Below the pieces are notes generated by a model. The model was not told the origin of the DNA and did not search any database. It saw only the letters and a program-made list of their open reading frames with translations. From assembly GCA_964657325.1 (NCBI GenBank), contig CAZZVE010000002.1:1-64000 (forward strand): a stretch of DNA of 64,000 nt. The letters run 5' to 3'. Numbering within the stretch: the first letter of the stretch is position 1; each line of letters begins with the position of its first letter. The position numbers and the translations under genes were made by a program. This document shows positions 32,269-41,172 of the stretch, in pieces. Source of the stretch: JBBQVS01 sp964657325 (lineage in GTDB: Bacteria; Chloroflexota; Ktedonobacteria; Ktedonobacterales; Ktedonobacteraceae).

Positions 32269-32368
32269 NNNNNNNNNNNNNNNNNNNNNNNNNNNNNNNN
32301 NNNNNNNNNNNNNNNNNNNNNNNNNNNNNNNNNNNNNNNNNNNNNNNNNNNNNNNNNNNNNNNNNNNN
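32269..32368. other. Assembly gap (100 N)
   Basis: Exactly 100 undetermined bases, the usual placeholder for a gap of unknown size. The left side ends 53 bases before the MFS start and the right side begins with the stop codon of the CoA-ligase gene, so genes may be missing here and operon continuity cannot be claimed. Confidence 0.98.
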
Positions 32369-34507
32369 TTATTTCAGCCAGTTTACCAGTACATCAAGTG
32401 CTTCGACATGGGAACCCTTGACCAACAACGGATTGATTTCCAGCGCGTTCAGTTGTGGACCGAGTGCGAGTGCGAGCGTACTGACACGATAGATGACCTC
32501 GCCCACTGCCTGGAAATCCACGCCTTCCCGTCCACGTGCGCCATGTAGCACAGATGCGCCACGCAATTCGCCGAGCATCTTCTCAATTTCGTCGTATCGT
32601 ACTGGCAAGATGCGTACTGCCGTGTCATTCAAAATTTCGGTCCAGACGCCGCCGAGACCTACAGTAAGCACCAATCCCCATAGATCATCGCGTATCACGC
32701 CAACCAGCAATTCAATACCCGACGGACGCATTGGGCTAATCAGAATACCTTCGACTTCGGCGTTTGGCTGCCTTGTTCGCACGCGTGTCAGCATTGTCGC
32801 AAATTCCTCGCGCACTGCCTCTTCGCTGCCTACATTGAGCGCGACACCACCCACATCACTTTTGTGGGGCAAGTCTGGCGACTGAATCTTGAGCACTACA
32901 GGCAGACCGACTTCGTGCGCGGCTTGTGCTGCTTCATCAACAGATGCCGCGAGTATGGCAGGGATCATGGGAATGCTGGCTTGTTTCAGTAGTGCACGTG
33001 CCTGAGCTTCAGACCAGTTCCCTTTGAACGAATGATTGTGAGGGAGCGTTGGCGACGTTTCTGTCTCCGCTTTAGCAGATGTGGAATTGATGAACTCGGA
33101 CCACCAGAGGAAGCGACCAATGGCTCGTATGCCATGTTCCATGCCTGCGGTCCAGTGGAGACCTGTGCGCTCCACGACCAATCGTGCCATAGGCGAAAGG
33201 TCCATGCACGTGTTAGAGGTCAGCAGAACCGGGCGCGGCGACTTACGAATAACACTGTTGAGATTATCGTATGTGGGTAGCATCAGTGCCAACATTTCCG
33301 GCGTTGGTTCGCGTCCACCTTCTGTAGCTGTCAGGTTTAGCACAAAATCTATGTTGGGATCGTTGACCACCACCTCTAGCGAACGCTGTTGAATCGACGA
33401 GTCTACGACTACGTAGCCAGTCACATCAAGCGGATTATGGCAGGTTGAAAAGGCTGGCAGAATAGCTTGTAGTTTTGTAGTTGTCTCCGGTGCGAAATCT
33501 GGTAGCACCAGACCAACCTCTTCCGCCAAGTCCGAGATAATATCACATGCACCGCCCGAAGGCGTCACCACGCCCATTCTGCGTCCTGGTAGTGGAGCAG
33601 TGTACCCGGCTAGACCAGCAGTAGTCAGCAGGTCTTCCAGTGAATTGACGCGGATAATGCCAAGTTGACGCAGCGCGGCGTCATTTACAGCATTGTTGCC
33701 CACGAGTGCTCCCGTGTGAGCCATGGCGGTGCGCGAACTGGCTTCGCTACTCCCAATCTTCAGTGCCACGATGGTTTTGCGCAGCGAGCGAGCTTTCTCA
33801 GCTACGCGGCGCAGTTCTTCAGGATGACGAATGCTCTCAAGGAAAAGGGCGACAGACTGCGTAGACTCTTCCTCAAGCAGATAGTCTACTACATCCGTCA
33901 CCGAAATCATAGTCTCGTTACCCATCGCTACCAGAAGACTCAGGCCGATGCCATGCCCCTGAGCGTAGGAGAGAACCGCGCTCGCTAAGGCGCCACTTTG
34001 CAGAACCACGCCTACTGGACCAGACTTGAGTGGCGGCATAATGGGTAAGCCATAAGGCGTAATTCGGTTAGTGATGTTGATAAAACCGTTCCCGTTTGGA
34101 CCGAGTAGCGTTAGTCCGTGATTTTGCGCGAATGTGAGGATTTCGCGTTCAAGCCTCGTGCCTTCTTCCCCTATTTCACTAAAGCCGGAAGTCAGAATCA
34201 CAAAGTTTTTCGTGCCTAGTTCCGCGGCCTCCTGTATGATCGAGAGGACATGCGGCGTCGAGACCATCACGAACGCCAAATCAACTGCTTCGGGGAGAGC
34301 ACGCAACGTTTTATACGCCTGCTGTCCATGCACAATCTCACGGTTTGGGTTCACCAGGTAGATCGCGCCGGGGAAGCTATAATTTTTTAAATTTTCGTAG
34401 GTATAGATGGACCAGCGCGAATTGTCGGTTGCTCCTACCAGAGCAATACTTCGTGGGCAAAAAAATTGCCGAAGTTGCTCTGGTGTTACATGCTGAGACT
34501 GCATCAT
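32369..34507 (-). CDS. ADP-forming acyl-CoA synthetase-like protein (alpha-beta fusion)
   Basis: Activates a carboxylic acid with CoA. 712 residues from ATG 34507, chosen over ATG 34543 because GAGG precedes it and the domain begins there (FFCPRSIALVGAT). Order: CoA-binding Rossmann domain (about 10-130), succinyl-CoA-ligase-like domains with VLQSGALASAVLSYA and AMAHTGALVGN (candidate phospho-His), then ATP-grasp from about 490 (VLKIQSPDLPHKSDVGGVALN, LGGVWTEIL). Same architecture as acetate-CoA ligase (ADP-forming) and protein acetyltransferase Pat, but no GNAT domain is present. Upstream neighbours suggest use in acid degradation. Confidence 0.87.
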   Translation of the reverse strand: MMQSQHVTPEQLRQFFCPRSIALVGATDNSRWSIYTYENLKNYSFPGAIYLVNPNREIVHGQQAYKTLRALPEAVDLAFVMVSTPHVLSIIQEAAELGTKNFVILTSGFSEIGEEGTRLEREILTFAQNHGLTLLGPNGNGFINITNRITPYGLPIMPPLKSGPVGVVLQSGALASAVLSYAQGHGIGLSLLVAMGNETMISVTDVVDYLLEEESTQSVALFLESIRHPEELRRVAEKARSLRKTIVALKIGSSEASSRTAMAHTGALVGNNAVNDAALRQLGIIRVNSLEDLLTTAGLAGYTAPLPGRRMGVVTPSGGACDIISDLAEEVGLVLPDFAPETTTKLQAILPAFSTCHNPLDVTGYVVVDSSIQQRSLEVVVNDPNIDFVLNLTATEGGREPTPEMLALMLPTYDNLNSVIRKSPRPVLLTSNTCMDLSPMARLVVERTGLHWTAGMEHGIRAIGRFLWWSEFINSTSAKAETETSPTLPHNHSFKGNWSEAQARALLKQASIPMIPAILAASVDEAAQAAHEVGLPVVLKIQSPDLPHKSDVGGVALNVGSEEAVREEFATMLTRVRTRQPNAEVEGILISPMRPSGIELLVGVIRDDLWGLVLTVGLGGVWTEILNDTAVRILPVRYDEIEKMLGELRGASVLHGARGREGVDFQAVGEVIYRVSTLALALGPQLNALEINPLLVKGSHVEALDVLVNWLK

Positions 34508-34569
34508 CTCTTGTACCTCGCATAAACATATCTCGAACACCATTGTAAGAGAACTGAGCTACGAGCGTT

Positions 34570-34980
34570 TTACTCAACCAGACGAAAATATGCTAGTGTT
34601 AAGTCTTCGCCGACACTCTCGAATGTCACGCTTACCTCGGCACCAACCACAATGCGTTCGCGTGGAGCATTCACAATACGTGACATCATGCGTACGCCCT
34701 CTTCTAGCTCGACAATAGCGATAACAAAGGGTACGTCTGACGCGAATGGGCCAAAGCCCTGATGGGCGACTGTGTACGAGTAGATGACTCCCTTGCCGCT
34801 TGTCACAATCCACGAGAGTGAGTCCGCGTGACAATGTGGGCAGATCGAACGTGGATAGAATACCGCCTCTGAGCAAGCATTGCAGCGTTGAATACGCAAT
34901 TCTCCCTGTGTCAGACCTTCCCAGTAGGGACGCGAGTCGCTATCCTGCTGAATCATAGAAGCTGGAATGTGTTCTGGCAT
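34570..34980 (-). CDS. DUF35 OB-fold/zinc-ribbon protein
   Basis: 136 residues. N-terminal rubredoxin-like zinc ribbon with RCNACSEAVFYPRSICPHC (C-x2-C, C-x2-C), then an OB-fold with GKGVIYSYTVAHQGF. DUF35 proteins bind acyl-CoA and partner with thiolase-fold proteins, for instance in Ltp2-ChsH2-type aldolases. The thiolase-fold gene is directly upstream, 6 bases away, which strongly suggests a complex. Confidence 0.88.
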   Translation of the reverse strand: MPEHIPASMIQQDSDSRPYWEGLTQGELRIQRCNACSEAVFYPRSICPHCHADSLSWIVTSGKGVIYSYTVAHQGFGPFASDVPFVIAIVELEEGVRMMSRIVNAPRERIVVGAEVSVTFESVGEDLTLAYFRLVE

Positions 34981-34986
34981 AGTGCA

Positions 34987-36132
34987 TCAGTCCTTTCCCA
35001 AAATAACGGTAGCCCCCGATGAGAGAACACCACCAGTTCCGTGGGCAAGCGCGATACGTGCGCCTTCTACCTGACGAGGACCACACTCACCGCGCAATTG
35101 TCGTGTCGCCTCGATGAGCAGGAAAATGCCATACATACCTGGATGGCAGTAGGAGAGTCCGCCGCCATTCGTATTCATTGGAAATGGACCGCCAGGAGCC
35201 GTGCGCTGTCCACTGACGAACGAACCGCCCTCACCGCGTTCACAGAAACCTAAAGCTTCCAGCGTCATCACGACGGTGATAGTAAACGAATCGTAGATTT
35301 CGGCTACGTCGATATCAGCCGGAGTCAAACAAGCCATAGCGAAAGCATTCCGTCCCGAAGCCACAGCTGCTTGATGAGTAGCGAGATCGGGCATATTCAT
35401 AATCGTATTGTGCGTGTGAGCCTCGCCGTGTCCAAGCACCCAGATAGGTGTATGTTGTAAATCGCGTGCTCGTTCGGCGGTAGTCACGACGACAGCACCG
35501 CCTCCATCTGTCACTAGACAACAGTCTAGCAAGTGCAAAGGCTCGGAAACCCAGCGTGAATTCAGCACATCCTCGATAGTAATCGGGTCACGCATCATCG
35601 CCTTTTCGTTCATCGTAGCCCACTTGCGTGTCGCCACCGCGACCTCTGCCAGTTGCTCACTTGTTGTGCCATACTTGTACATATGGCGTGTCGCCGCGAG
35701 CGCGTAGGCACCCACTGGAGTTGGCAGACCAAAAGGTGCCTCGAACTGTTCTGTTAGCTTATAAGTAAAGCCGCCGCGTCCACGCGAACGGTCGGAACGC
35801 TGAGTGCTGCCATAGGTGATCAGCGCGACCTCAAATAGCCCTGCCTCGATACCTGCTACCGCGTGTCCAAGATGGGCCTCGAAGGACGAACCCCCGATGT
35901 TTGTCGAGTCGGTATATTTGGGCGTGATGCCAAGATATTCAGCCAACATCAAATTAGGGGACCAAGCCCAGCCGCCCGCGCAGAAGAGCGCGTCCACATC
36001 GTCAAAACTAAGTCCCGCGTCGGCAAGTGCGGTTCGTGCTGCTTGATGCTGAAGTTGCAGCACCGTTTTATCGGGGGTGCGACCGAGATCAGACTCGGCT
36101 ACACCCACAATCGCTGCTCGGAGACGCGCCAT
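34987..36132 (-). CDS. Thiolase-fold lipid-transfer/aldolase-like protein without nucleophilic Cys
   Basis: 381 residues of the thiolase superfamily (SCPx/Ltp group). Where true thiolases have the acylated Cys, this reads NIGGSSFEAHLGHA, so a Ser replaces it; ALITYGSTQRSDRSRG follows. The C-terminal NTNGGGLSYCHPG and AHGTGG loops remain. Such Cys-less proteins paired with DUF35 act as retro-aldolases on beta-hydroxyacyl-CoA in steroid side-chain breakdown. Starts on the stop codon of the acyl-CoA dehydrogenase gene (TAATG overlap). Confidence 0.85.
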   Translation of the reverse strand: MARLRAAIVGVAESDLGRTPDKTVLQLQHQAARTALADAGLSFDDVDALFCAGGWAWSPNLMLAEYLGITPKYTDSTNIGGSSFEAHLGHAVAGIEAGLFEVALITYGSTQRSDRSRGRGGFTYKLTEQFEAPFGLPTPVGAYALAATRHMYKYGTTSEQLAEVAVATRKWATMNEKAMMRDPITIEDVLNSRWVSEPLHLLDCCLVTDGGGAVVVTTAERARDLQHTPIWVLGHGEAHTHNTIMNMPDLATHQAAVASGRNAFAMACLTPADIDVAEIYDSFTITVVMTLEALGFCERGEGGSFVSGQRTAPGGPFPMNTNGGGLSYCHPGMYGIFLLIEATRQLRGECGPRQVEGARIALAHGTGGVLSSGATVILGKD

Positions 36133-37298
36133 TAGAGTGCCTCCCCCACCTTTATATGACCGCGCAAAAGGTTGCGTGAGATGATGTAACGCTGAATTTC
36201 GTCGGTGCCTTCAAAAATGCGGTATAGACGAACCAGGCGATACCAACGTTCGATAGGCAGTTCTTTCGTATATCCCATACCGCCAAAAATCTGCATCACG
36301 CGGTCGATCACATGGTTCGCCATTTCAGCACCGTGGAGTTTAGCTACCGAAGAGGCGTGGCGTCCGTCCTTGCCATTCTCAGCCAGCCAAGCCGCATAGA
36401 GCACGAGCCAGCGTGTAGACTCAATTTCTACATAGGAGTCTGCGATCATCCACTGAATGGCTTGATATTCTGCAATGGGATGACCCATCGAGACACGTTG
36501 CTTGGCATACTCAATCGCCATTTGCAATGCACGTTCAGCGGTGCCAATCGCACCAGCAGGAATACGCCATCGGCCCGCTCCAATCCATTGCATTCCTAAA
36601 TTGAAGCCGTTGTGCAATTCACCCAGGATGTTCTTTTCGGGTACACGCACGTTCTCGAAATACAGCGAAGCAGGCCCCCAATCACCCATTGTATGAATAT
36701 AGCTAGATGTCCAACCCATCTCGCGGTCCACCAGGAAGCAGGTTACGCCACCGTGTCCGCCTTTCACCGCATCGGTTACCGCAAAGACCATAGCGAAATC
36801 AGCCTCGTTACCGCCTGTGATAAAGATTTTTTCCCCGTTCAGCACATAATGATCGCCATCTTTTTCCGCGCGCATCTTGATGTTCGCCGCGTCCGAACCT
36901 GCTCCTGGCTCAGTGAGCGCAAAGCAGGAGCGGCGATCTCCATTGATTGTTGGAATGAGATAGCGGTTTTTCTGCTCCTCGTTGCAGTAATAGAGAATAT
37001 TGTCAGCATTCCCACCGAAATTGAATGGCACAAATGTGCGCGATATCTCCATCGCGATGATTGCGCCCATGATTGGACCAAGATTAGCCCCGCCATACTC
37101 TTCAGGAGTGTTAATGCCCCAGAAGCCTTGATCTTTAGCTTTCTGCTGTAACTCCCGAATTTTCTCGCGTTCGAGAGCCGGACGCCCTTCGCGTTCGTTG
37201 CGTAGGACATCGCCCTCCAATGGAAGCAATTCTCTGTTTACAAACTCACGGACAGTCTGCTGAACCATTTTTTGTTCTTCGTTCAAGCTAAAATCCAC
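36132..37298 (-). CDS. Acyl-CoA dehydrogenase
   Basis: FAD enzyme adding an alpha-beta double bond to acyl-CoA, 388 residues. MDFSLNEEQKMVQQTVREF start, FALTEPGAGSDAANI FAD loop, VPEKNILGE, QIFGGMGYTKELPIERWYR and IFEGTDEIQRYI with the catalytic Glu. First gene after the TetR gene on the same strand and translationally coupled to the thiolase-fold gene. Confidence 0.93.
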   Translation of the reverse strand: MDFSLNEEQKMVQQTVREFVNRELLPLEGDVLRNEREGRPALEREKIRELQQKAKDQGFWGINTPEEYGGANLGPIMGAIIAMEISRTFVPFNFGGNADNILYYCNEEQKNRYLIPTINGDRRSCFALTEPGAGSDAANIKMRAEKDGDHYVLNGEKIFITGGNEADFAMVFAVTDAVKGGHGGVTCFLVDREMGWTSSYIHTMGDWGPASLYFENVRVPEKNILGELHNGFNLGMQWIGAGRWRIPAGAIGTAERALQMAIEYAKQRVSMGHPIAEYQAIQWMIADSYVEIESTRWLVLYAAWLAENGKDGRHASSVAKLHGAEMANHVIDRVMQIFGGMGYTKELPIERWYRLVRLYRIFEGTDEIQRYIISRNLLRGHIKVGEAL

Positions 37299-37404
37299 GA
37301 TGGTGCTCCTTTGCAGTGCTTGCTGACCGGAATTCCAGGTAGCTTGAGGGAGACTACTCAGTTCTCTCGTTCTGCCTGAAAAAATACTAAAGAGTTATCG
37401 ACAT

Positions 37405-38001
37405 CTACAGAGATAATAATTGTGCATGAAAGTAGTCGAGTTGAACAGATGTGTAGGTTTCCAGATCAATGGAGGGTAAAAAGTGCCAGGTTTTCTGAAG
37501 TGCCCATAGGTGTCCGAGACCGAGTACGTTTGCGGCTAATACACGAGGTTCCAGGATATCGGGGCGAAAGACGCCCTTACGCTGTCCTTCCTGAAAAAGT
37601 GCCAGGAATTGAGTATCCAGATGCTTAATCATCTCAAGGATGCGATGGCGCACCTCGCGTGGCAGAGTGGAACTATCGCGGTAGGTAATCAGGACGCCTT
37701 TTGAGCCACGGTCCAGGTCTTTGTAGAGTTCGCGCACGATAAAATCGAAGCGTTCGAGGGGATTGGCAATATCAGTCCCTTGTTTGAAGAGGTCAAGATG
37801 GATAAGCGCGGTCTTTTCACAACAGGCGAGCAGAATATCATCTTTGCTGGGGAAGACGTAGTAAATGAGTCCTGTGCTGATTCCCGCGGCACGAGCGATA
37901 TCGGGTACTGAGGTCCCGTGAAATCCCTTGCGGCTAAAGAGATCATCTGCAGCGGCGATAATTTCCTCGCGGCGAATACCGCGAGCAGTTTTAGCGACCA
38001 T
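37405..38001 (-). CDS. TetR-family regulator (FadR-like)
   Basis: 198 residues; start ATG 38001 (MVAKTARGIRREEII) with AAGGAC upstream rather than the frame's earlier Met. N-terminal helix-turn-helix IIAAADDLFSRKGFHGTSV and ARAAGISTGLIYYVFPSKD, then an all-helical ligand domain. Neighbouring acyl-CoA genes and a TGAATG-type palindrome upstream suggest an acyl-CoA-responsive repressor of the fatty or aryl acid operon. Confidence 0.86.
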   Translation of the reverse strand: MVAKTARGIRREEIIAAADDLFSRKGFHGTSVPDIARAAGISTGLIYYVFPSKDDILLACCEKTALIHLDLFKQGTDIANPLERFDFIVRELYKDLDRGSKGVLITYRDSSTLPREVRHRILEMIKHLDTQFLALFQEGQRKGVFRPDILEPRVLAANVLGLGHLWALQKTWHFLPSIDLETYTSVQLDYFHAQLLSL

Positions 38002-38096
38002 GTGTACTCTCGTCCTTCTTTGCACTTGGTACATGATAGCTGTCGTCAGTCATCCTGAAGCTGTCGAAATTGTCGGTATATAAAGACTACCATATT

Positions 38097-38112
38097 TTGA
38101 ATGAACATTCAA
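38097..38112. promoter_or_regulatory. FadR-like TetR operator
   Basis: TTGAATGAACATTCAA, perfect 7-bp arms around AA, about 95 bases upstream of the tetR start. The TGAATG/CATTCA half-sites match the TGAATGA-TCATTCA operator of Bacillus FadR, a TetR repressor of fatty-acid degradation. Confidence 0.65.
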
Positions 38113-38117
38113 TAGAA

Positions 38118-38197
38118 TAGCTCCCTAATTTTTCCGAATGTCGTCTTCATTAGTGATGCTGCACGTGCAATGATGGCGCATATAGGCTAGGGAGCTA
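38118..38197. repeat. 80-base element closed by 10-bp inverted repeats
   Basis: Arms 38118-38127 and 38188-38197 are exact reverse complements; the middle contains the palindrome TGCACGTGCA. It lies between marR (upstream on minus) and tetR. Could be a terminator-like RNA structure for marR or a tiny mobile repeat. Confidence 0.5.
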
Positions 38198-38291
38198 CAA
38201 TGGGTATGGAGGACGCCGTTGTCCTTGCTGAGAAATTGGCGACACAGGTTCCTCTGATCCTTTTTTAGCATAGTGCGCGAATGAACAGCTC

Positions 38292-38795
38292 TTACCCTAC
38301 TTTTTGCTCTTTCAACTCTCCTATGAGTATTTGCTGATCGTCCGCACACTGTTCTTGCTTGCCAATTTTACGACAAAGACGACTCAATGTTTCTTGTTCA
38401 TCCGGCGTCAAGATACTCATTTCCTCAAGAATAGCTTGAATATGTTGTGGAAGAACTTCCTCGATGACACGTTGTCCTGCTCCGGTCAACGATAACGTGA
38501 CGACGCGACGATCTCTTTCATTCCGCTCACGCTTCACCAATCCTCGCCGTTCAAGGTTATCAACAACTGTCGTCATGTTGCCCTCGCTTTTCAGAATTTT
38601 CTCCGCGATCTGCCCGAGAGGGAGTGGACCCAGATGAAAGAGAATATCAAGCACTCCATATTGACTAAAGGTTAAGCCTGCGGAGACGAGGTGCCGTGTT
38701 GCTCGTGCTGATGATGACTCAGCCGATCTCTGCAATTTAATATAGGCATCGATGGCGCGTATCTCATCACGATTTCCTTTGTAGTGTGTTCCCAT
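38292..38795 (-). CDS. MarR-family regulator
   Basis: 167 residues from ATG 38795 (MGTHYKGNRDE), preceded by AAAGGA; earlier Met codons in the frame lack a ribosome site. Winged helix with LTFSQYGVLDILFHLGPLPL, ILKSEGNMTTVVDNLERRGLVKR and the wing RDRRVVTLSLTGAG. Divergent from the six-gene ring-cleavage-type operon, which it probably represses in response to an aromatic ligand. Confidence 0.88.
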   Translation of the reverse strand: MGTHYKGNRDEIRAIDAYIKLQRSAESSSARATRHLVSAGLTFSQYGVLDILFHLGPLPLGQIAEKILKSEGNMTTVVDNLERRGLVKRERNERDRRVVTLSLTGAGQRVIEEVLPQHIQAILEEMSILTPDEQETLSRLCRKIGKQEQCADDQQILIGELKEQKVG

Positions 38796-39112
38796 ATTTC
38801 CTTTCATATATAACTGTCTGATATTGAAGAAAAGTATAGTATAAATAGCATCATTGTGCAACCTCTGCTTACGTATGTGTAGTTTACCATATGTGTGCTC
38901 TCCATTTAGAGGAGTAGATATTTAAGGGTAATAAATCTTCATTTGAGAATATTGACAATCAAAAATTTCTATGTTAAAGTTTTTATACAAGATATTTCAT
39001 GTTTCGTCAAGTCTTTGCGTTGTGAGACGGAAGCATGACGCAATAAGAAGTCGAATAACTTACTTATCAATCACGTTTTATTGTATCGGATTATGCACAA
39101 GGAGGAAGCAAC
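38796..39112. other. Divergent promoter region marR / VOC operon
   Basis: 317 bases without a gene. It is AT-rich around 38930-39000. A plus-strand promoter is visible; TTTGA and TCAAA (38943-38965) flank its -35 as a loose inverted repeat that could be a MarR site. The remaining leader of about 130 bases shows no clear structure. Confidence 0.55.
38952..38980 (+). promoter_or_regulatory. Promoter of the VOC/FAH operon
   Basis: -35 TTGACA (38952-38957), 17 bases, -10 TAAAGT (38975-38980), in an AT-rich stretch upstream of the six-gene operon. Confidence 0.6.
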
Positions 39113-39685
39113 ATGGTATCTGACAATGTAGAGCAGATAGCTCCACCTATGAGAGGTGGTATACCAGGGATGCGTGGCGTTGACCATATCGCGCTGACGG
39201 TACCTGATCTTGAGGAGGCGACTAACTTCTTCGTGGATGTACTCGGCTGCGAAGTGTATTACTCAATCGGACCGTTCATGGACTCAGCAGGCAACTGGAT
39301 GACCGAAAATCTTGACGTTCATCCAAGAGCTGAAATACCCGAAATTCGTATTTTGCGTTGTGCGAATGGTGCCCACTTTGAACTGTTGACGTTCAAATCG
39401 CCCGATCAGAACAAGACTCTGCCCAAGTTTAGCGATTATGATGGGCATCATGTTGCATTCTATGTCGATGATATGGAGGGTGCTGTAACCTACCTGAAGA
39501 GCAAAGGGGTCAAATTGCTTGGTCCTATCAAGGATGGTGTTGGACCGGAGGCAGGCGAAGGCTCAGCCTTTGTGCATTTCCAATCGCCCTGGGGGTCGAT
39601 GTTTGAACTTGTCAGTTTCCCTCATGGCAAACTCTACGAACAAAAGCAGGAGCCACTCTGGACGCCTGATAAGGTATCTCAATGA
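39113..39685 (+). CDS. VOC-fold protein (glyoxalase/dioxygenase superfamily)
   Basis: 190 residues. Metal-ligand positions of a VOC enzyme are visible: His in RGVDHIALTVPDLEEAT, His in GHHVAFYVDDME and Glu in MFELVSFPHG. Could be a dioxygenase, isomerase or lyase; family members in such operons handle small enol or keto acids. GGAGG lies eight bases before the ATG. First gene of the operon divergent from marR. Confidence 0.85.
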   Translation: MVSDNVEQIAPPMRGGIPGMRGVDHIALTVPDLEEATNFFVDVLGCEVYYSIGPFMDSAGNWMTENLDVHPRAEIPEIRILRCANGAHFELLTFKSPDQNKTLPKFSDYDGHHVAFYVDDMEGAVTYLKSKGVKLLGPIKDGVGPEAGEGSAFVHFQSPWGSMFELVSFPHGKLYEQKQEPLWTPDKVSQ

Positions 39686-39736
39686 TGAACGTTGTGAAAT
39701 TACTCCTCAAAGACCAGAGGAAAGGACATTACGAGG

Positions 39737-40633
39737 ATGCAGATTGCGAAATTGGGCTATGCAGGCTTTAACACCCCTGATGTAGAAGCCATGCTTGCGT
39801 ACTACACGAATGTTATCGGTTTTACTCTTGTGGAACGAAGTAGCGATGGAGCCGCGTATCTGCGGAACGTGCTCGACCATCACACCATCGTCCTCTATCC
39901 CGCCAAAGAGCAAGGTATCCGTCATATTGGCTTTCAAATCGGAGGTGGGCAAACACTTAGGGACGCAGCCACTCAATTGCAGAGTCAAGGGATCACAGTT
40001 GAGACACAATCGGATGCACAACCGGGTGTCGCCGAACAACTCCAATTCACAGACCCAGAGGGCACAACACTTCATCTCTACACTACAATGGATCAAGTAC
40101 ACACCCCCTTTTCAGAAGTGGGCATCGTTCCTGAGAAATTAGGCCATATTGCTATGGCTGTACACGATGTTCAGAAATGTGCGGATTTTTATCAGAACGT
40201 CCTGGGTTTTCGTGTGTCGGACTGGATCGAAGATTTCTTCGTCTTTATGCGTAGTGGTCCCGACCACCACACCATGAATTTCTTGCGAACCAAGTATCAG
40301 AAGATGCATCACATCGCCTTCCAACTCAAAGACTGGGCACATGTGCAACGCGCCTGCGATCATCTCTACAATCAGCATATTCCATTAGTCTGGGGACCGG
40401 GTCGTCACGGTGCGGGACACAACATCTTTACCTATCATCGTGACCCAGATGGACAATTTGTCGAGCTTTTCACCGAGTTAGATATTATCCTGAACGAAGA
40501 GTTAGGATACTTTGAACCTCGGCCTTGGCATGAAGAATTTCCACAAAAACCAAAGGTGTGGAAAGACGGTCTGGACGCAACCAATCACTGGGGAACTTTG
40601 CCATCACCAGAATTTATGTTCATGGACTATTAA
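39737..40633 (+). CDS. Two-domain VOC protein, extradiol (catechol 2,3-) dioxygenase type
   Basis: 298 residues with duplicated VOC modules (about 1-125 and 138-275), the layout of type I extradiol dioxygenases. In the C-terminal module the 2-His-1-Glu iron ligands are LGHIAMAV, MHHIAFQL and FVELFTELD, with GRHGAGHNIFTYHRDPDG between as in catechol 2,3-dioxygenases. Likely cleaves a substituted catechol or hydroxylated ring next to a hydroxyl. Confidence 0.87.
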   Translation: MQIAKLGYAGFNTPDVEAMLAYYTNVIGFTLVERSSDGAAYLRNVLDHHTIVLYPAKEQGIRHIGFQIGGGQTLRDAATQLQSQGITVETQSDAQPGVAEQLQFTDPEGTTLHLYTTMDQVHTPFSEVGIVPEKLGHIAMAVHDVQKCADFYQNVLGFRVSDWIEDFFVFMRSGPDHHTMNFLRTKYQKMHHIAFQLKDWAHVQRACDHLYNQHIPLVWGPGRHGAGHNIFTYHRDPDGQFVELFTELDIILNEELGYFEPRPWHEEFPQKPKVWKDGLDATNHWGTLPSPEFMFMDY

Positions 40634-40682
40634 ACACATCTGGTACAAACGCTTCCATTATAAGCGTCCGTACCAGACGTGT
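40634..40682 (+). terminator. Stem-loop inside the VOC operon
   Basis: Arms 40634-40654 and 40662-40682 (21 bases, three mismatches) with a 7-base loop, immediately after the dioxygenase stop. No T-run, so more likely an mRNA processing or attenuation structure between the dioxygenase and the downstream genes. Confidence 0.45.
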
Positions 40683-40729
40683 GCAGTGCTTTACTGATTT
40701 CCTCGCCATACTATCTCAGGAGAGCAATC

Positions 40730-41110
40730 ATGTCTGAATTACAGGAAAAGGCAAACGCGTTGAGTGCCCGTATGCTTCAGAAACGGCTCTATGTCGTACT
40801 GACCACGCCCCTCAAACCCGCAAGCGAACTTGCTACACTCCTTCCAGAACATTTCAACTATATGATTGGTTTAGAGAAAAAGGGCGTTTTGTTTGCATCT
40901 GGCCCATTTATTGCAGGCGAACAGGTCGCTCCTGGAAGCGGGATGACCATTCTTCGCGCATCCTCACTGGAAGAGGCGAAAGCAACCGCCGAGCAAGACC
41001 CCTTCAACATCTCTGGTATGCGCACCTTTGAGATACGGGAATGGCAACTCAACGAGGGCAGTTACACGCTCACTCTACACTACTCCGACGGCAGCTATTC
41101 TATCGAGTAA
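40730..41110 (+). CDS. YciI-like protein
   Basis: 126 residues from ATG 40730, which has AGGAG upstream; the frame's earlier Met does not. Ferredoxin-like YCII fold: RLYVVLTTPLKP, LPEHFNYMIGLEKKGVLFASGPF, EEAKATAEQDPFNISGMRTFEIREW. In muconolactone-isomerase and YciI relatives this fold isomerises or dehydrohalogenates ring-fission products. Role here is inferred from position. Confidence 0.8.
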   Translation: MSELQEKANALSARMLQKRLYVVLTTPLKPASELATLLPEHFNYMIGLEKKGVLFASGPFIAGEQVAPGSGMTILRASSLEEAKATAEQDPFNISGMRTFEIREWQLNEGSYTLTLHYSDGSYSIE

Positions 41111-41172
41111 TAGAGCATTATGTATCGTATATGTGCTTGCTTCACAGCCGAGGCGAGAGAGGAGACAGGAAA

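Larger units (their letters stand above)
38002..38291. other. Intergenic region between marR and tetR
   Basis: 290 bases without a gene. It contains the FadR-like palindrome (38097-38112) and an 80-base structure closed by TAGCTCCCTA and TAGGGAGCTA (38118-38127 and 38188-38197), with TGCACGTGCA inside. Nothing else was recognised. Confidence 0.7.
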
